Source: Sipunculus nudus (taxonomy: Eukaryota; Annelida; Sipuncula; Golfingiida; Sipunculidae). Taken from it: a stretch of 64,000 nucleotides of DNA. The notes below the pieces were generated by a model, which was not told where the DNA came from, did not search any database, and saw only the letters and a program-made list of their open reading frames with translations. The stretch is from positions 51,428,750 to 51,492,749 of the forward strand of contig CM049318.1 in assembly GCA_026874595.1 (NCBI GenBank), written 5' to 3'. Below, one piece after another: positions 38,301-50,458 of this stretch. The position numbers were made by a program, and so were the translations under genes. Numbering within the stretch: the stretch's first letter is position 1; each line of letters opens with the position of its first letter.

Positions 38301-38416
38301 ACGTGCCAGTCTTACGGATGGACATCCAGACGGACGGACGGACGGACGGACAGACGGACGGACGACGGACAATGGACCATGACTATAGCTCAGATGACTT
38401 ATAGTCAGCTGAGCTA
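35308..38416 (+). mobile_element. Helitron-like element, family A copy 3 (A3)
   Basis: The start has AACAAGGGACCCATGGGTCA followed by GCTCAGCTGA. The end has a GACGGACG microsatellite (38330-38368), hairpin GACTTATAGTC, TCAGCTGAGC and CTAA. Interior segments near 37100-37590 and 37740-38260 are homologous to A2. Confidence 0.75.
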
Positions 38417-38844
38417 ACAAAAATTACACATTTTTATCACTTCCTGCCATTGGTGCAAGTTGGTTGGCATGTGGCTTTCTAGGAGATTATCGTGAAAATT
38501 CAGGTAGACAGGGGTTAGTGGAATGGACTACAGCACACACACTGATTTTCACAATAATATTTATTTAAATTTGAGGAGCGAATATAGAATACCTCAGGCA
38601 CCCTGGTTATCAGAACGTCCTAAAGAGGGCGATTCATTTGATGGGGATAGAGAGGAAAAATGGGTTATAGTCTTTTTGGGGTTCATTTTAAGTAATATAA
38701 GAGTTGTGATGTAACTTGTAAACTTGTAAGTACGTGCCTGTTAGGTATGTCTTGTACTCGTTTGACGTCCGGGACTGTTCGATCTGGAAGAGACAGAGAT
38801 ATATGTGATTAGTATACACGACATTCAATGAACATATCCATGAG

Positions 38845-38909
38845 CAAGACTCGAACCAGCGACCGCCTGCAGAGAAGTCCTGAGCTCTACCACTGAGCTA
38901 TGAAGACTT
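38845..38909 (-). repeat. tRNA-like module, copy 2
   Basis: Reverse complement of the 32161 module with only a few changes: TAGCTCAGTGGTAGAG and GGTTCGAGTC intact at the same spacing. Confidence 0.7.
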
Positions 38910-39507
38910 GTTGAAAGTTCTTTGAAAATGGGGGTATTTAAGTTGAGACAAAAGATGTTTATGGGTGAATGAGAATGATCACTTGGGTCAGTCTCGTTGT
39001 GAGTGTTGGGGAAACCGCAGTTGTGATGACGTCATTTATAGTGGGCGAAATCATCCCTATACCAAATCGTCAGTTCATATGTGTGACATGGAAATGTGTA
39101 GTAGGCCGAGTATGAGAAGGTACTAGATAGATATGAAAGTGAAAAGAGAACAATATGATATAAAAAGAAATATAATGTAAATGAAAACATATAGAAATGT
39201 AGAATTAAATATTGCAAATGTATGACCTGATGTTTAAGATGGATAGTTCGTAATATAGAAAGGCCATAAATTGATATGAGGGAAGATAGCAATATTTCAG
39301 TCATGTCAATGTTAGTAATTATATATATGTATGTATGATATATAAATATGAAAAATAAAATACATGACAATAAATAAAGTTAAGTTTTGTCTAATTGTGA
39401 AAATGATTGGTCAGAAGACATTATGAGTGAAGTGACCATTACCGACGTGGTATGGTACGAATTCGTGAAAGTGAAATGGCAACTACAGATCACTAAGGTA
39501 AACAAAT

Positions 39508-40625
39508 GTGATAATGGCGTCCAGGCATGGAGGCAGCATTTGTGCTCGACTGGAAGAAATAATAGAGGAACAATCCGGTCAGATATGCAGTCCGTCTAAA
39601 CGATGCAGATACGACTACACCGGAGATGGGCAACCGGCTGTAAAGATAAGAAAAACAGCTGTAAAGTCTACTCAAACTGCATTGAAACTCCATAAAACAA
39701 TGCAAGATGCAGGTACTGAATGTTGTTACAGTGAGGTTAGCTACAGCCGTAAACCAGACAAGAGTACTACATTACAGGACATGAATTACAAGATATTAGT
39801 CAGAGAAATCTTAGTGTGCAAAGAAACCACCATGAACTTTCTCATGGATAAGAAATTATTGAAAGATCATAGAATATGTCCAACATGTCAGGAAAATATG
39901 AAGCTGGTAGCTGTGCCAACCTCGGACAGCAGCGATGGCTATGCTTGGAGATGCTCTCGACGCATTCTGAGCAAGCACAACGTACGCGTGTCTATACGGC
40001 ATGGAAGCCGGTTCAGTTTATCACGACTGACTCTGGAGGAAATCATGGAACTGACCTATTTGTGGTGTGGGGGAAATTCCAACAAATATATTATGAAAGA
40101 AACAGGTTTCAGTGCAAACACCGTAGTAGATTGGGCTAGTTTTTGCTGGGAAGTACGTGAAGAAAGCTTATTTCGAGCATCCGCAAGTGGAGAACAAATT
40201 GGAGGACAAGACGTGATAGTAGAGATCGATGAGTCTAAATTTGCCAAACGGAAGTATCATCAGGTTCATCAGGTGAAAGGGGGATGGGTTTTTGGCGGGA
40301 GAGAGAGAGAAAGGGTAAGCGGAGAGTGTTCATGTTTGTGGTGAAAGATAGATCTGCAGATACGCTTATATCTCTTATCCAGAAACATATAGCTGCTGGA
40401 TCAGTAATCTATTCCGACTGCTGGAAGGCCTATTCTTCATTGAAAGACGTGGGATATACGCATGTGACAGTGAACCATAGCATGAATTTCAAAGACCCTG
40501 AGACAGGGTGCCATACGAACTGAATCGAGGGGACGTGGCAGAAGGTAAAACGAGGTGCGACTATGCCCAGATTTGGTGTAAAACAAAAACATTTACAGGG
40601 TTATCTAAGCGTCTTTTTATGGTGA
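39508..40625 (+). pseudogene. Merlin (ISXO2/IS1016-like) DDE transposase, broken
   Basis: The first frame (39508-40344) contains a C-x2-C pair (RICPTCQENM) followed by the conserved WRCSRR, an H-T-H-like segment and VVEIDESKF-type first Asp (VIVEIDESKFAKRKYH). The frame then shifts near the GA-run at 40298-40316. The second frame (40284-40523) holds FMFVVKDRSADTLI, the second Asp in SDCWKAYSSL, and VNHSMNFKDPETGCHTN, followed by an in-frame TGA. Past that stop the reading continues with the third acidic residue in IEGTW and runs to TGA at 40623. The DDE order and motifs are those of Merlin transposases. One frameshift plus one nonsense codon make it inactive as read, unless assembly error or splicing is involved. 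Confidence 0.85.
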
Positions 40626-40829
40626 GAGAAACATGTGGACCATTCTTTGTTTGAACGGTTCTTGTCAGATTCTGCCGCAATATATAATGGGCAATGCCGG
40701 AGAGATGGCTGCTATTTTTGTTGATGAATATGAAGAACAGTAGTTAAGTGTAGATATGAGGAGTTAATTAAGTGTAGTAATGTGTGATGAAAAAATGAGA
40801 GAAGAATATATGTGAGAGGGAATGAAGAA

Positions 40830-41030
40830 AGTGTAAAAAAGATGGGGGGAGACCCCCCAAACCCCCCCCCCCCCCTAATATGTAGTATGATAATAATGAA
40901 TGAGAAATAATGAGGAATAATTGGGGGGAGACCCCCCCAAAGCCCCCGGTAATATGTAGTATAATAATAATGAATGAGAATGAATGAGGAATAATTGGGG
41001 GGAGAGGGCCCAAACCCTTGTTTGGAAGGA
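40830..41030 (-). repeat. G-rich minisatellite of Merlin-type copy 2
   Basis: About three units, the reverse complement of the 31595-31850 array (TCTCCCCCC, G/C runs, TAATATGTAGTATAATAATA). Confidence 0.85.
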
Positions 41031-41354
41031 CTAGATGAATGACAGATGAATGAATGAGTAGGAAAAGATCGTAGAGAAATGGCAGAGGAACGAAGTGAAC
41101 TGTAGTGAGATAGTGAATGGATGAGAATGTGTGACATGTAGACCCAGTTGTGGCTCTGTTAAATGAACAGAGCCACAGCGCTTCGCCTTCATTCACTTAG
41201 CGTTCGGTCATACATTGAGTCAAACTTTTCTGTCTGACGAGAAAATTACGCTCCGTCAACTTCTTAATTCTAGGCCTACCTTGGCTTAAGATGATTATGC
41301 ACCCATCAGCCAAAAAATTTGAAGGAGCAAACTTTGGTTCACATTCAGTTATGT

Positions 41355-41380
<26 letters not shown>
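41355..41380 (+). repeat. (TA)n microsatellite
   Basis: Uninterrupted TA run just inside the left TIR. Confidence 0.9.
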
Positions 41381-41385
<5 letters not shown>

Positions 41386-41872
41386 CATATTTATTTTTAT
41401 ATACACACATCTTTATTGTTTATACATATTCATAGTGACAGTGAGGCAGCAGTGACACTAACAAACCTGTTTTTACTTGAAAGGTTAAAACTTTTTTTCT
41501 TTAAATTGGTAAATATATTGGTTCACAATCAGATTTGTTTGTTTTGTTCTTCCCTTTCTGTATAAAATGTGTGAGTACATACAATTTTATGGGTAAAATT
41601 GCTTACAAACGCATTTTATGGCACTGCCCCTAACGATGTTAAGCTTGCGGCACGCTTTGCCTGCCTGCCACGGCACTGGTAGCTGTTGGGTATTAAAGGA
41701 CACATTGCAATGGGTGCCACGCAGGAAGCACTATGGGAAGCAAGCCAGTCAGCTATCACGTGAACAGAGGCCAAGGTGAAGGTGAGCGTTGACACCTGTC
41801 TGCGTACATCCAGTACTCCCCAAGTGGTATTTACCCTGTAACATGGTTAAAATAGATTGACAGTTCCATTTT

Positions 41873-42705
41873 GGCCCAAGTATAGAATCCGGCCTACATT
41901 TGCATCTGACAAGAATGGATCTTAACTGGCTGGAACCATTTAATAATTGCCATAAGCCATCAAAGAATATTCAATAACTTAATCTTAAGTGTAATCAGTC
42001 CTGTCCTTAATATGTGAACTTCATATACTTGCTGTTTCTTGTCAAGTCAACGTCAACTAACGTATCCATCCATCACTGTTTATGTCTCGCCATGTTGTGT
42101 TTCCTTGTGCACAAACTATGCTGACGTCATACACAACAATCCAAAGGGGGTGACTTCAGCGGGGGGGTGGGGGCGGCCAGCCCCCATTTAATTTATTTCT
42201 ACTGACTTTTACCACACATTCTGCTTTTTATTTTGCTTCACATTCTCAATTACCATTTCAGAATTTTAGCAGGGGTGTGGGTCAGCCAGCCCCCAATTGA
42301 AACACGTTATTACATGTACTATTATTAACCTTTGAGAATCCACCCCTAAAACACAGCGATATCTGGTGGACATTTGAGCAGTTATTCATTCACAATAGTT
42401 TGAATAGGCTTAAATTTCCTGGCTTTTCTCTCCCTTGCAACTTGCCTTCGTGGCACAGTTAGTTACGCAGACGGCTTCTGGGCGTGCGGTCGGTGGTTCG
42501 AATCACGTTGTATGATCACATCTTTGCATGTTCTCGATGTACTAATAATTCACGTATTTATCTCATGTTTCAGATTGCACATACAACTAAGGTGAGAAAA
42601 CGGAGGTCATGGAACATAGAAAATAACACAGAACACAGAATCACTCAAAAAAACTTTATTAATTTTCCACCTTCTCCGATGTAGGCCGGATTCTATACTC
42701 GCTCC
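41873..42705. mobile_element. Merlin-type element, copy 3, with tRNA-like module
   Basis: Left GGCCCAAGTATAGAATCCGG and right (complement) GGAGCGAGTATAGAATCCGG share CCGGCCTACAT internally and resemble the copy 1/2 terminus GGAGCGAATATAGAAT. It contains a tRNA-like module at 42445-42512. Target duplication is weak. Assignment to the same superfamily as copies 1 and 2 is inference from the termini. Confidence 0.5.
42445..42512 (+). repeat. tRNA-like module, copy 3 (diverged)
   Basis: TGGCACAGTTAGTTACG (A-box-like) and GGTTCGAATC (exact B box). The intervening GGCTTCTGGGCGTGCGGTCG shares a GxxTTCT..GC..GCGGTCG pattern with the copy 1/2 modules. Confidence 0.6.
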
Positions 42706-42887
42706 CAAATTTTTTTGGCCGATGGGTGCATAATCATCTTAAGCCAAGGTAGGCCTAGAAATAAGAAGTTGACGGAGCGTAATTTTCTCGTCAGACAGAA
42801 AAGTTTGACTCAATGTATGACCGAACGCTAAGTGAATGAAGGCGAAGCGCTGTGGCTCTGTTCATTTAACAGAGCCACAACTGGGTC

Positions 42888-43562
42888 TAATGCTGAATCG
42901 AGTTTTGGGTACAGTCACAATTTGAGTAAAAGATCGATCTACCAGGCCGTGATCAACTGACACCTACCTGATGATGATTACGTAACACCCGGCGTGGTCG
43001 TAGGATTCTGGCTGTGTGGTGGAGTTGGTGATATTTTTATCCAGGCCACACACACCTCACCAAACAGCATCCGGACAACATGTCACGCATACCCTGAAAC
43101 TCGGTTACCTCGAGTAAAAGGAAAATATTGTCTCCCTGTAAATTTTGTCGCGCCTTATTTACTTCCGTGAAACGAGATGGTTCAGACTTAACTGAACCTA
43201 AATGTTCTCTGGAGTCATGGAATTATAATCTTGTTTTCTACATGGAAAAATGTATGGAGCGATTATAGAATAGGTGCCTACCGGAAAATTTATATACATG
43301 TATGAAATTAATAATTTTCATGCTGAAGAGAGCGATTTATTGGATGGGATTGAGTTTTTTTTTTTAATCTGGTGATAAATTGATATGTAAACCTATTTTT
43401 CGTCATGTGCACTTCTCGACATTATAATTTGGAGTAAGTATAGGCATAGTATAAAGTATATGAATTTATTTGGCTCAGTGTGTAATACCGGTATTACGCC
43501 TCATTGCCTCACAAATTATGTAGGCCTATTTAACTTAACGATGGCATGGATTAAATAATTAA

Positions 43563-43626
<64 letters not shown>

Positions 43627-44110
43627 GAAAGAATCTTTCCCTTTATTTAAACGTTAGTTTAAAAATCATGATCGCGCGCAAGTTATAATTTAGTATAGAA
43701 AAAGTCTTTATCGTCAGATCACGGATTCAATCAGAGAGACAGGGGTTGCAGATCTCGCTTCATGTAACAAGATGTTGTTTTATTAGTAATTCGACAGAGG
43801 GCGCTAGTATCCGACAAGGAAAAAGTTCGAGGAAAGTCGACCTTGACGTCATCTGACCATCCGATTCATTATATTAATAGTGTTCTAACTTCATAGTTGA
43901 AATATACTGTATATAACTAGACACAACATTCGCGATCCTCATATAAATTTGATTATAAACATTTATCAAATTGCCAGAAAGTTTTTTTTTATTGTGTGAT
44001 GTAAACGACATTCCTAAAAGGTAGATATTAATTTCACGTGTTGTCACTATTTCATTTGATATTATGGAGTTTCATTCACATCAGGATGTATTGTTTCTTT
44101 ATATATGTAG
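42888..44110. other. Intergenic sequence with (AAT)n microsatellite
   Basis: No gene recognised. (AAT)n occupies 43564-43624. 42960-43200 is less AT-rich but shows no homology that I can name. Confidence 0.4.
43564..43624 (+). repeat. (AAT)n microsatellite
   Basis: About 20 uninterrupted trinucleotide units. Confidence 0.95.
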
Positions 44111-44765
44111 AAAACTGACCCGTGAGCCGTGATGCGCAGCTGATTTAGCATTCTAGTATTGCCTAAGTTTTAATTGTTGGTCACATTTTATAATTTAAAA
44201 AAAAACTTGATTGCCAGTTTTATAACACTTTGCAGAATGGCAGGAACATTTTGTCTACATCAGACACATTACTTGATATAATTCGAGACAATAGAGCCGG
44301 ATCACTGATATATGTAGGTCTCTAACTATCCATAGGCTAGCCAAAAAAAAAGTTCAGGAGGCATTTGTTATGAACTCCTTGGACCCTTTTTCACTCTGTT
44401 CATGCTGGTAAATATATATAAACAGTTTATTTTACTTTGTTCACCAATGCACAATTACATATAAAAATGAGGAACAATATTTAATTTTGAGGTCTAAATG
44501 TAAATATTTGTTCAGTAGCCTTGAACACTCAGAAATGCCTAGCGTTCAGAGTGCCCCATATTATATTTTCGCTGCATAGCGCGCAGCCTATACGTGACTG
44601 TCTGTCTAATTTCGATTTGCACGGAGATCACTGTGTGAGAATTTTCTAGGTCTAATAGTTTCGATTGTTACCTTATACTAACGGAGGGATAGACGGCCTG
44701 ACGGACAACGGACAAACGCCCCTCCCTGTATCACAGTGTGATTTAAAGTAACCTGAGGTAAAATT
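44110..44765 (+). mobile_element. Decayed family A-like Helitron element
   Basis: It starts with TGACCCGTGAGCCGTGATGC and GCAGCTGA, a diverged form of the family A 5' end. It ends in a degenerate GACGG/CGGACAACGGAC tract preceded by TTTCTAGGTCTAATAG, as in A1-A3. The 3' hairpin is replaced by different sequence. Confidence 0.5.
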
Positions 44766-47700
44766 AGTGAGAACAAGAAGAACGTATAGCAAGGTGATAC
44801 ATTTAATAATCTTGGTTGATAAAACATTTATACTCCGTTTATATAACATATCATTCTTTTCGCATGAAAACTATTATCCTCATTGGATGGTGTGGTTGGT
44901 TATGACATAGAGAACAAAAATAACTGTATGACTATGTAAGATGATTTTTAAACTTATTATTTCGAATATTGAATATGATTTTAGACATATTTACATTTTT
45001 TTATAAAGAAATGGTAGTGGAGAATAACAAATACATCTACATTTTAAAACATAGGACAATAACTATCATCAATTATCATCCAGCTCCATGTTTTAACGCT
45101 GGTGTTGCACAATGCGATACCATGCTCACATGGTCTGATTACAACGTTTTGCCCTGTGCCAGTCCTGGTGGCCGAACCCAGAGAATCTTGCTATACAAAG
45201 CAGCGGTTTAAACAAAGGAGATCTGGGATAACTGCAATGTATAACCATTGCATGAGGCGTGTAACTATAAATAAATGTATATTTAATACACTTCCTGCTT
45301 AGCCAAAATTACCCATGATCTATCATCAAAAATACAACACAATATCAAATGGAAGTTTTAATATGTTAATTTTTCCCGAAAAGAAGTTTGAGATATAGCT
45401 TTCCACTTTAAACTATGTCTAGGTAATATGTGTTCGAGATTTAGACATCTGGTATTTTTTGATGTATTAGTAATTATCTACACGGGATTATGGTATTAAG
45501 TACATTCATAATGAGTAAGCCTTATGTTTCTTATATTCTCGAATTTACGAGAATGTTAATAAACCGGTGAAGAGAGGTTAACTATGATACAGTTGATAAT
45601 TAGTTTTACCAATTACATTAATCTAGTTTCTCTAGCAACGTTTCTATTCTCACAGTAGGATAGCTCAGGTTAAGATAAAAAAAAATCATCTTTAACAAGT
45701 TACATTATCCGTCAGTGAATAATAAACTCCCCCCCCCACACACACATTTCTTTGGGCATAATTGAAAACCTAGATCTTTGCACAACATCAGTTTGCTAAG
45801 CTTGTTCAAAGGGTATATCTTAAAATTAAATTAAAACCAAGCCCGTCTAAAATGTGTTTAAAAACTTTTAATTAACATTGGAATTATGTAATCAGCTTCA
45901 AGAAGATCCGAAAAGACGCTGGAATGAATAAAACTGGTTATAATTTATCCAGTAATATTAAGTACTGTAAATTATTTGGCACTTTCAATAATCTTGTTAG
46001 ATAAGGCATTAATACTCCGTTTATTAAATTAAAAGGATAAACTATGATCAAAATAAAATCACATAAAAATATGTGCTTCGTTCAAATTTGGCGGATATTT
46101 GAATTGGTCAAAAGAAGGTAAAAGCAGACATATTAAAAATAGGTTAAAAGTGAAGTTAGGACAGCGTTAATATATAATTTTTTCAGGACCTATGTTCACA
46201 TGAATGATTTTACATGATAATTATTTTAATAATTATATTTACATTTAATATGTAACTTCAATTAAAGAATATATGCAGATGTTCGGCACATATTGTGGAT
46301 AGTAGCATAATATAAAGAAAAATTATTAACTTTGAGATTTTTTTATCAGGGGCCAGTATAGGACTTGAGAAAAGGTTGGGGGGGGGGGGTTAGAAAGGGG
46401 TAGTATTGTCAGTAGTTACATTTTCACAAACATCCCAACCATTGTAAATGCCCCTAGCTGAAAGGCGGGAGGTACCCTGTCATTTAATATATTTTGCAGA
46501 CTGGTTACAGCCCCCCCCCCCCCCCCCCCCCAAAAAAAAACCCATTTAAATAACGTAAAGTGCGCCCCTGTTAGTCATTCTCCACACGCGAGATATCGTC
46601 CATGAAGGGGATTGAAGAGAGCGACATCTATCGGTTTTGAACAAAATTAAATTGAAATCGGCACTTGCATTAAATCAGTGGTCTGTTGTTTGCGTTTGAC
46701 CTGTGCTTGAAGATGAGAAATTGAAAGAAAAGAAAAAAAGTATTGTAATACTTATAGAATTTCCTTCAGCTTAACCTTTTCGCAAATTATTGGAACTAAA
46801 AAATACTAAAATCACGTAACAGCCAAATGATTACGTTACACAGCATATATAGTCAAGGACCCACATACAAGGAGAAAGAATCGCATGCTTTTCAATACAA
46901 CTTTAATATAAAAAGATACATTTTCACCAAAACACTACATGTATTAGTAACAAAAAATATGCAAATACTTGTGATGCTTTTAGATATTATTATGTAATAT
47001 GGTAACAAAATCCAATATCAGAAGAAAAAATTCCACCAAAATCGCTTTCACATTTTTTTTAGAGATAAAAAGGGTATGATGCGTATGACATATTGATATA
47101 ATCATAGGTTCGTTTCCACGACGATTAAAAATAACAGACTCACATATATATTTTCCATTTCATCTGGAAATCCATGGGACGCTTATGAAAGGCTAATAAG
47201 CACACTCGCCACTTTTCACCATTTCAACATCACCACTCTCCACCATATTCACTGTTATTATTAGGTCACTTACGACTCATTTGATATCGGAAGAAGCGCC
47301 TCATATGATATGTTCCCCTTCTCATCTTGTAAACTATGCTCTGTCTCACCATCTTTGTTCATCCTGTTTTTCTGAGGATAATTTTCCACGTAAAGTTTAC
47401 ATTTTGGGGTAATTTTACAGAAGCGTGGTGTCACATATAGGATTCCCAACCCTATATATTGTATTCATCCAATTACCAACTAGAAATGTTGTCGAAGCCT
47501 ACATATTCCTCCGCGAGGATACTAATCAACCCTTGCTGTTCCCTACACAGCATCATATTTCACCAATACCGTTGTCGAACAAAGGCGGGTTCTAATACCA
47601 TTGAATTACCGGGATAAAGAAATCCCTTGATGGCGCAGAATCCTAAATTTAAAGTATATTATGGTATTATTATCTTTTAAAAATCACTGGATTGTTCTTT

Positions 47701-47869
47701 GGTTGTCACCCTAATCTTCTAAAAAAAAAAATAAAAAAAATCTGTTCATAACGTTATAAATATCATTTCAAACAGACAAATAGTTCTTTTCAGTGACCAC
47801 AGATTTCAGTAATGTAGAATAATTTTTAAACTTAACCCAGGACAAAAAAAAAATTACTAATTTTATATT
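44766..47869. other. AT-rich intergenic sequence, nothing recognised
   Basis: Contains homopolymer runs (G at 46378, C at 46508) and short unsupported open frames only. Confidence 0.4.
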
Positions 47870-48165
47870 TCAATTTTTGATTAATTTAGAAATATTTTCT
47901 GAATTTACATTAGATGTGCTGGAATAAACTTTTGAATTAAACATTTAAAAAGAAATGACAATTTTATTGAAAAAAAAACTGATAAATTCAGTAATGTTCG
48001 ATAAAAAAATATAAAGAGAATCTACTTAGGTTTCAGAAAATGTATGCTTCATCGGTCCCAAAACAGCAGATTATTTAGTACAAAGTAATAACTGAAACAA
48101 AGTCAGGTCAGGTCAAACTCTGAGACAAGTCCTGCTACCTTAATAGGTCTGAATGACACACGGAC
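47870..48165 (+). repeat. Fragment homologous to the left part of family C
   Basis: Shares GTGCTGGAATAAAC, TTTCAGAAAATGTAT, ACTGAAACAAAGTCAG and AAGTCCTGC in the same order as 17200-17430, without the 145-bp array. Confidence 0.65.
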
Positions 48166-48404
48166 AAACCAAAAAACAAAGGGTAAAACATACCTGGCCC
48201 CCTGGCAGAGGTAAATCCCAATACAATGGCGGCAACAACAATCTTTCTTTTATCCAGATACATTAATGCAGAGTGTGAACATCAAATCGCGCACTCTGCA
48301 AATGTTACATGTGTGTCTTCTGTGTCTTATGAAATAATCAGTCACTTTTTTGGTCGGAAAAGCACAGAAATCATTTTTTTCTCTCCGATTTCTAATTTAC
48401 TGAG

Positions 48405-48410
48405 TTTATT
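48405..48410 (-). terminator. Candidate polyadenylation signal of the receptor gene
   Basis: AATAAA on the minus strand about 190 bp after the stop codon at 48601-48603. Position fits a short 3' UTR; usage is inferred. Confidence 0.35.
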
Positions 48411-48600
48411 CAACATTTGAAATGTAGTTATCTTATGGTAAGTTAAGTTTCTTGCTTCTGGGTTCATAGTGAACTTTGAAGAAGAGAAAATGTATCCCCG
48501 AGAAACACGTGAATATAGGTGTTGTTACAAAGCATAGTTTAAATTTATAAATTCTTGCGCCGTAAAAAAAGGAAAGCAGTCTCCACAGGACCTGCCTGTG

Positions 48601-48978
48601 TTAAACTCCAAACAGAAAGGTCACAGAATGGGGGGCGTGTAATATGATGGCACAAGTCACTGTTACCGTAGCTATTATAAAAATCATCAACAGGAAACGG
48701 TCGACCACGAGCGCCACCTGTTGCCACTCAGTTTTGATGGAGTCCCTACGGTCTTGCTCTGCAAGGCGCATTTCGTTTTTCTCTATGGTCTGATACACTT
48801 TTTGTAAGACGCGTAGGAACTGTCTTTCGAAACTGTCTTGTCCCATTGGAGTGGAGTTTCCGCCCGGGTTGCGCAGGCGCGACGTGAATCTCGGTGAAAG
48901 TCCGCCATTTTCAGGAATGCGGTATTTATCTGAATCGAAGTTGTTTTGGCCACCAGCGTCCTTCCCCGGAACGAAGTC
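48601..48978 (-). CDS. Nicotinic acetylcholine receptor-like subunit, last exon (TM4)
   Basis: 378 nt ending in TAA. The acceptor TTATTCACAG precedes GAC at 48978, phase 0. It encodes 125 residues: a variable cytoplasmic loop, the amphipathic MA helix (FERQFLRVLQKVYQTIEKNE), then TEWQQVALVVDRF and a hydrophobic TM4 (about residues 90-115), ending HAPHSVTFLFGV. W-x-x-[AV]-A-x-V-x-D-R before TM4 is typical of nAChR-type Cys-loop subunits, which are pentameric ligand-gated cation channels at the plasma membrane. The subunit type cannot be fixed without the ligand-binding domain. Anion-selective molluscan nAChRs exist, and the TM2 pore that would tell them apart is not in the window. Confidence 0.9.
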   Translation of the reverse strand, partial: DFVPGKDAGGQNNFDSDKYRIPENGGLSPRFTSRLRNPGGNSTPMGQDSFERQFLRVLQKVYQTIEKNEMRLAEQDRRDSIKTEWQQVALVVDRFLLMIFIIATVTVTCAIILHAPHSVTFLFGV

Positions 48979-49516
48979 CTGTGAATAATAAAAAAGGATG
49001 CATTCATTAGAATGATTAAAAACATAAGAAAAGGTTAGATAATTATGAGATTCCATTAATGATGGAGCCATCCGGGAAAACTGATAAAACAGGATTTTAT
49101 CCGCTAGGTCAAAGAAATTTATGTATTCTTTTGAAGGCATGATAAACGAGAGAGATATTGAATTGTATACCTTTTAAGTAGCTGTCCGGTGACTACCGAT
49201 CTCAGTGATTATTCATAAGGGATATAGGCAAAGATGATATATCATTTATCAGTTTGGTTTAAACTAGATATTAGTCCGTCTTTGAAAATATCGAGGACTT
49301 AGAATTGTTGATTATTAAAAGATGTCATATCAAAAATGAAACTTAAAAAAAAATGTTTTAACCGTGTACATGTCCACTGAAAAGGAAGATTAAGCAAATC
49401 GTTAATTGAAAAGCCATCTTATTTCATTACGCTTTTTTATATATGTGTCTCAGATACATAGAAAAGCATAATTTCCTTCGCTCTTTCAATTGAATTATTT
49501 TCTGCTACAGTATTAC

Positions 49517-49755
49517 GGGGCCTGGACACTCGAGGGGTAAAACGCTCGGCTCTCTCCGCTGGCGACCCGGGTTTGATCCCCGGAGTTGTTATGAGAGTGT
49601 GTTGTAGTTGCCTGTCCAAGACTAATGGTTTTCTCCGTGTTCTCCGGTTTCCTCCAATTATACAGTCTACCGAACGCCACAATATATGCCATGGATAGTA
49701 TCGCGATTAGTTATAATAACTATTTGTACAATCCATGTAAATAAAAAAAGTTTAT
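49517..49755 (+). mobile_element. tRNA-headed SINE
   Basis: A head with ACTCGAGGGGTAAAACGCTC and a B-box-like GGGTTTGATCCCCGG is followed by a body with TTTTCTCCGTGTTCTCCGGT and TTCCTCCAAT and an A-rich end near 49740-49750. Homologous to 57050-57236 in opposite orientation. TTCTCCGG-TTCCTCC bodies are common in marine-invertebrate SINEs. Confidence 0.65.
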
Positions 49756-50458
49756 ATTTTAGTACATATAACTTTTCGGTCTAATTTCCTGATATCTGAG
49801 ATTTATCTGATCAAGTTCGATATTTTGTTTAATCTGTATAATTTTATACAGTTTACGTGTAGTTTACATATTAAATAATTTTATAAATTTACTTTGTTTT
49901 TATGTTCCATGCATGTCGTCTTTGGATTGTATGCAGCGTAAACACACTTCTCTTTAAAATAAAACAAGCAACCACCAGGGCTCTCTGTCTTGTTGAATGT
50001 AAATTTTTGTTAGTTATCACTAGGATAGCAGGATATTTATATTATGGCGGTCTGCTAATCTGCTAATTAAGAATCACTGAAGACACCGATAAATTCTTTA
50101 TTTTTACAATGCATGTGCAAGCTTGTGTAAATGAAAAAAAATTCTGTACATATTTATATGAAATATCTCAGGACCAAAAACTTTCTGGGTAAAAAAGAAT
50201 CTGAAGGTTTCCTATAATTGTCCCTGTTTATATATATGTACATTGGCATCGTTAACCAGGAGATATATATGAATAATAGATAAGCAAATTAGTATAAAAA
50301 TTACCAATGCAAGATCAGTCAAGATTGGAACACCAGTTAATATTTGATGTAAAAAAAAAGCTTCCCAAGTATCGCTACATAACTCGATCATTAAATCTTT
50401 CTTAATGCGCTTTTATTTTCAAATCATTATTTTAGTTCCCAAGAGATAGCATTTTTCC

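Larger units (their letters stand above)
38575..41138 (-). mobile_element. Merlin-type element, copy 2 (inverted, carries transposase, far end not found)
   Basis: The terminus GGAGCGAATATAGAATACC at 38575 matches copy 1. Read on the minus strand, the order G-rich minisatellite, conserved block, tRNA-like module, terminus matches copy 1 with roughly 90% identity over 38583-39140. Between the conserved block and the minisatellite it contains a plus-strand ISXO2/Merlin-type transposase that copy 1 lacks. The outer end is missing, apparently lost at the insertion at 41141. Confidence 0.62.
41141..42887. mobile_element. TA-flanked long-TIR DNA transposon with subterminal hairpin
   Basis: TIRs of about 181 bp (41141-41321 and 42706-42887) are nearly identical inverted repeats starting GACCCAGTTGTGGCTCTG and flanked by TA on both sides, suggesting a Tc1/mariner-like insertion. 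Each TIR contains a perfect stem GTGGCTCTGTT and AACAGAGCCAC with a 5-nt loop. No transposase is inside. A third Merlin-type element occupies 41873-42705, its right end flush with the inner TIR edge. Confidence 0.8.

Noticed and set aside
40712-41196. Overlapping 141-142-residue minus-strand frames
   Set aside because: They read the G-rich minisatellite and the TIR of the neighbouring element; no domain.
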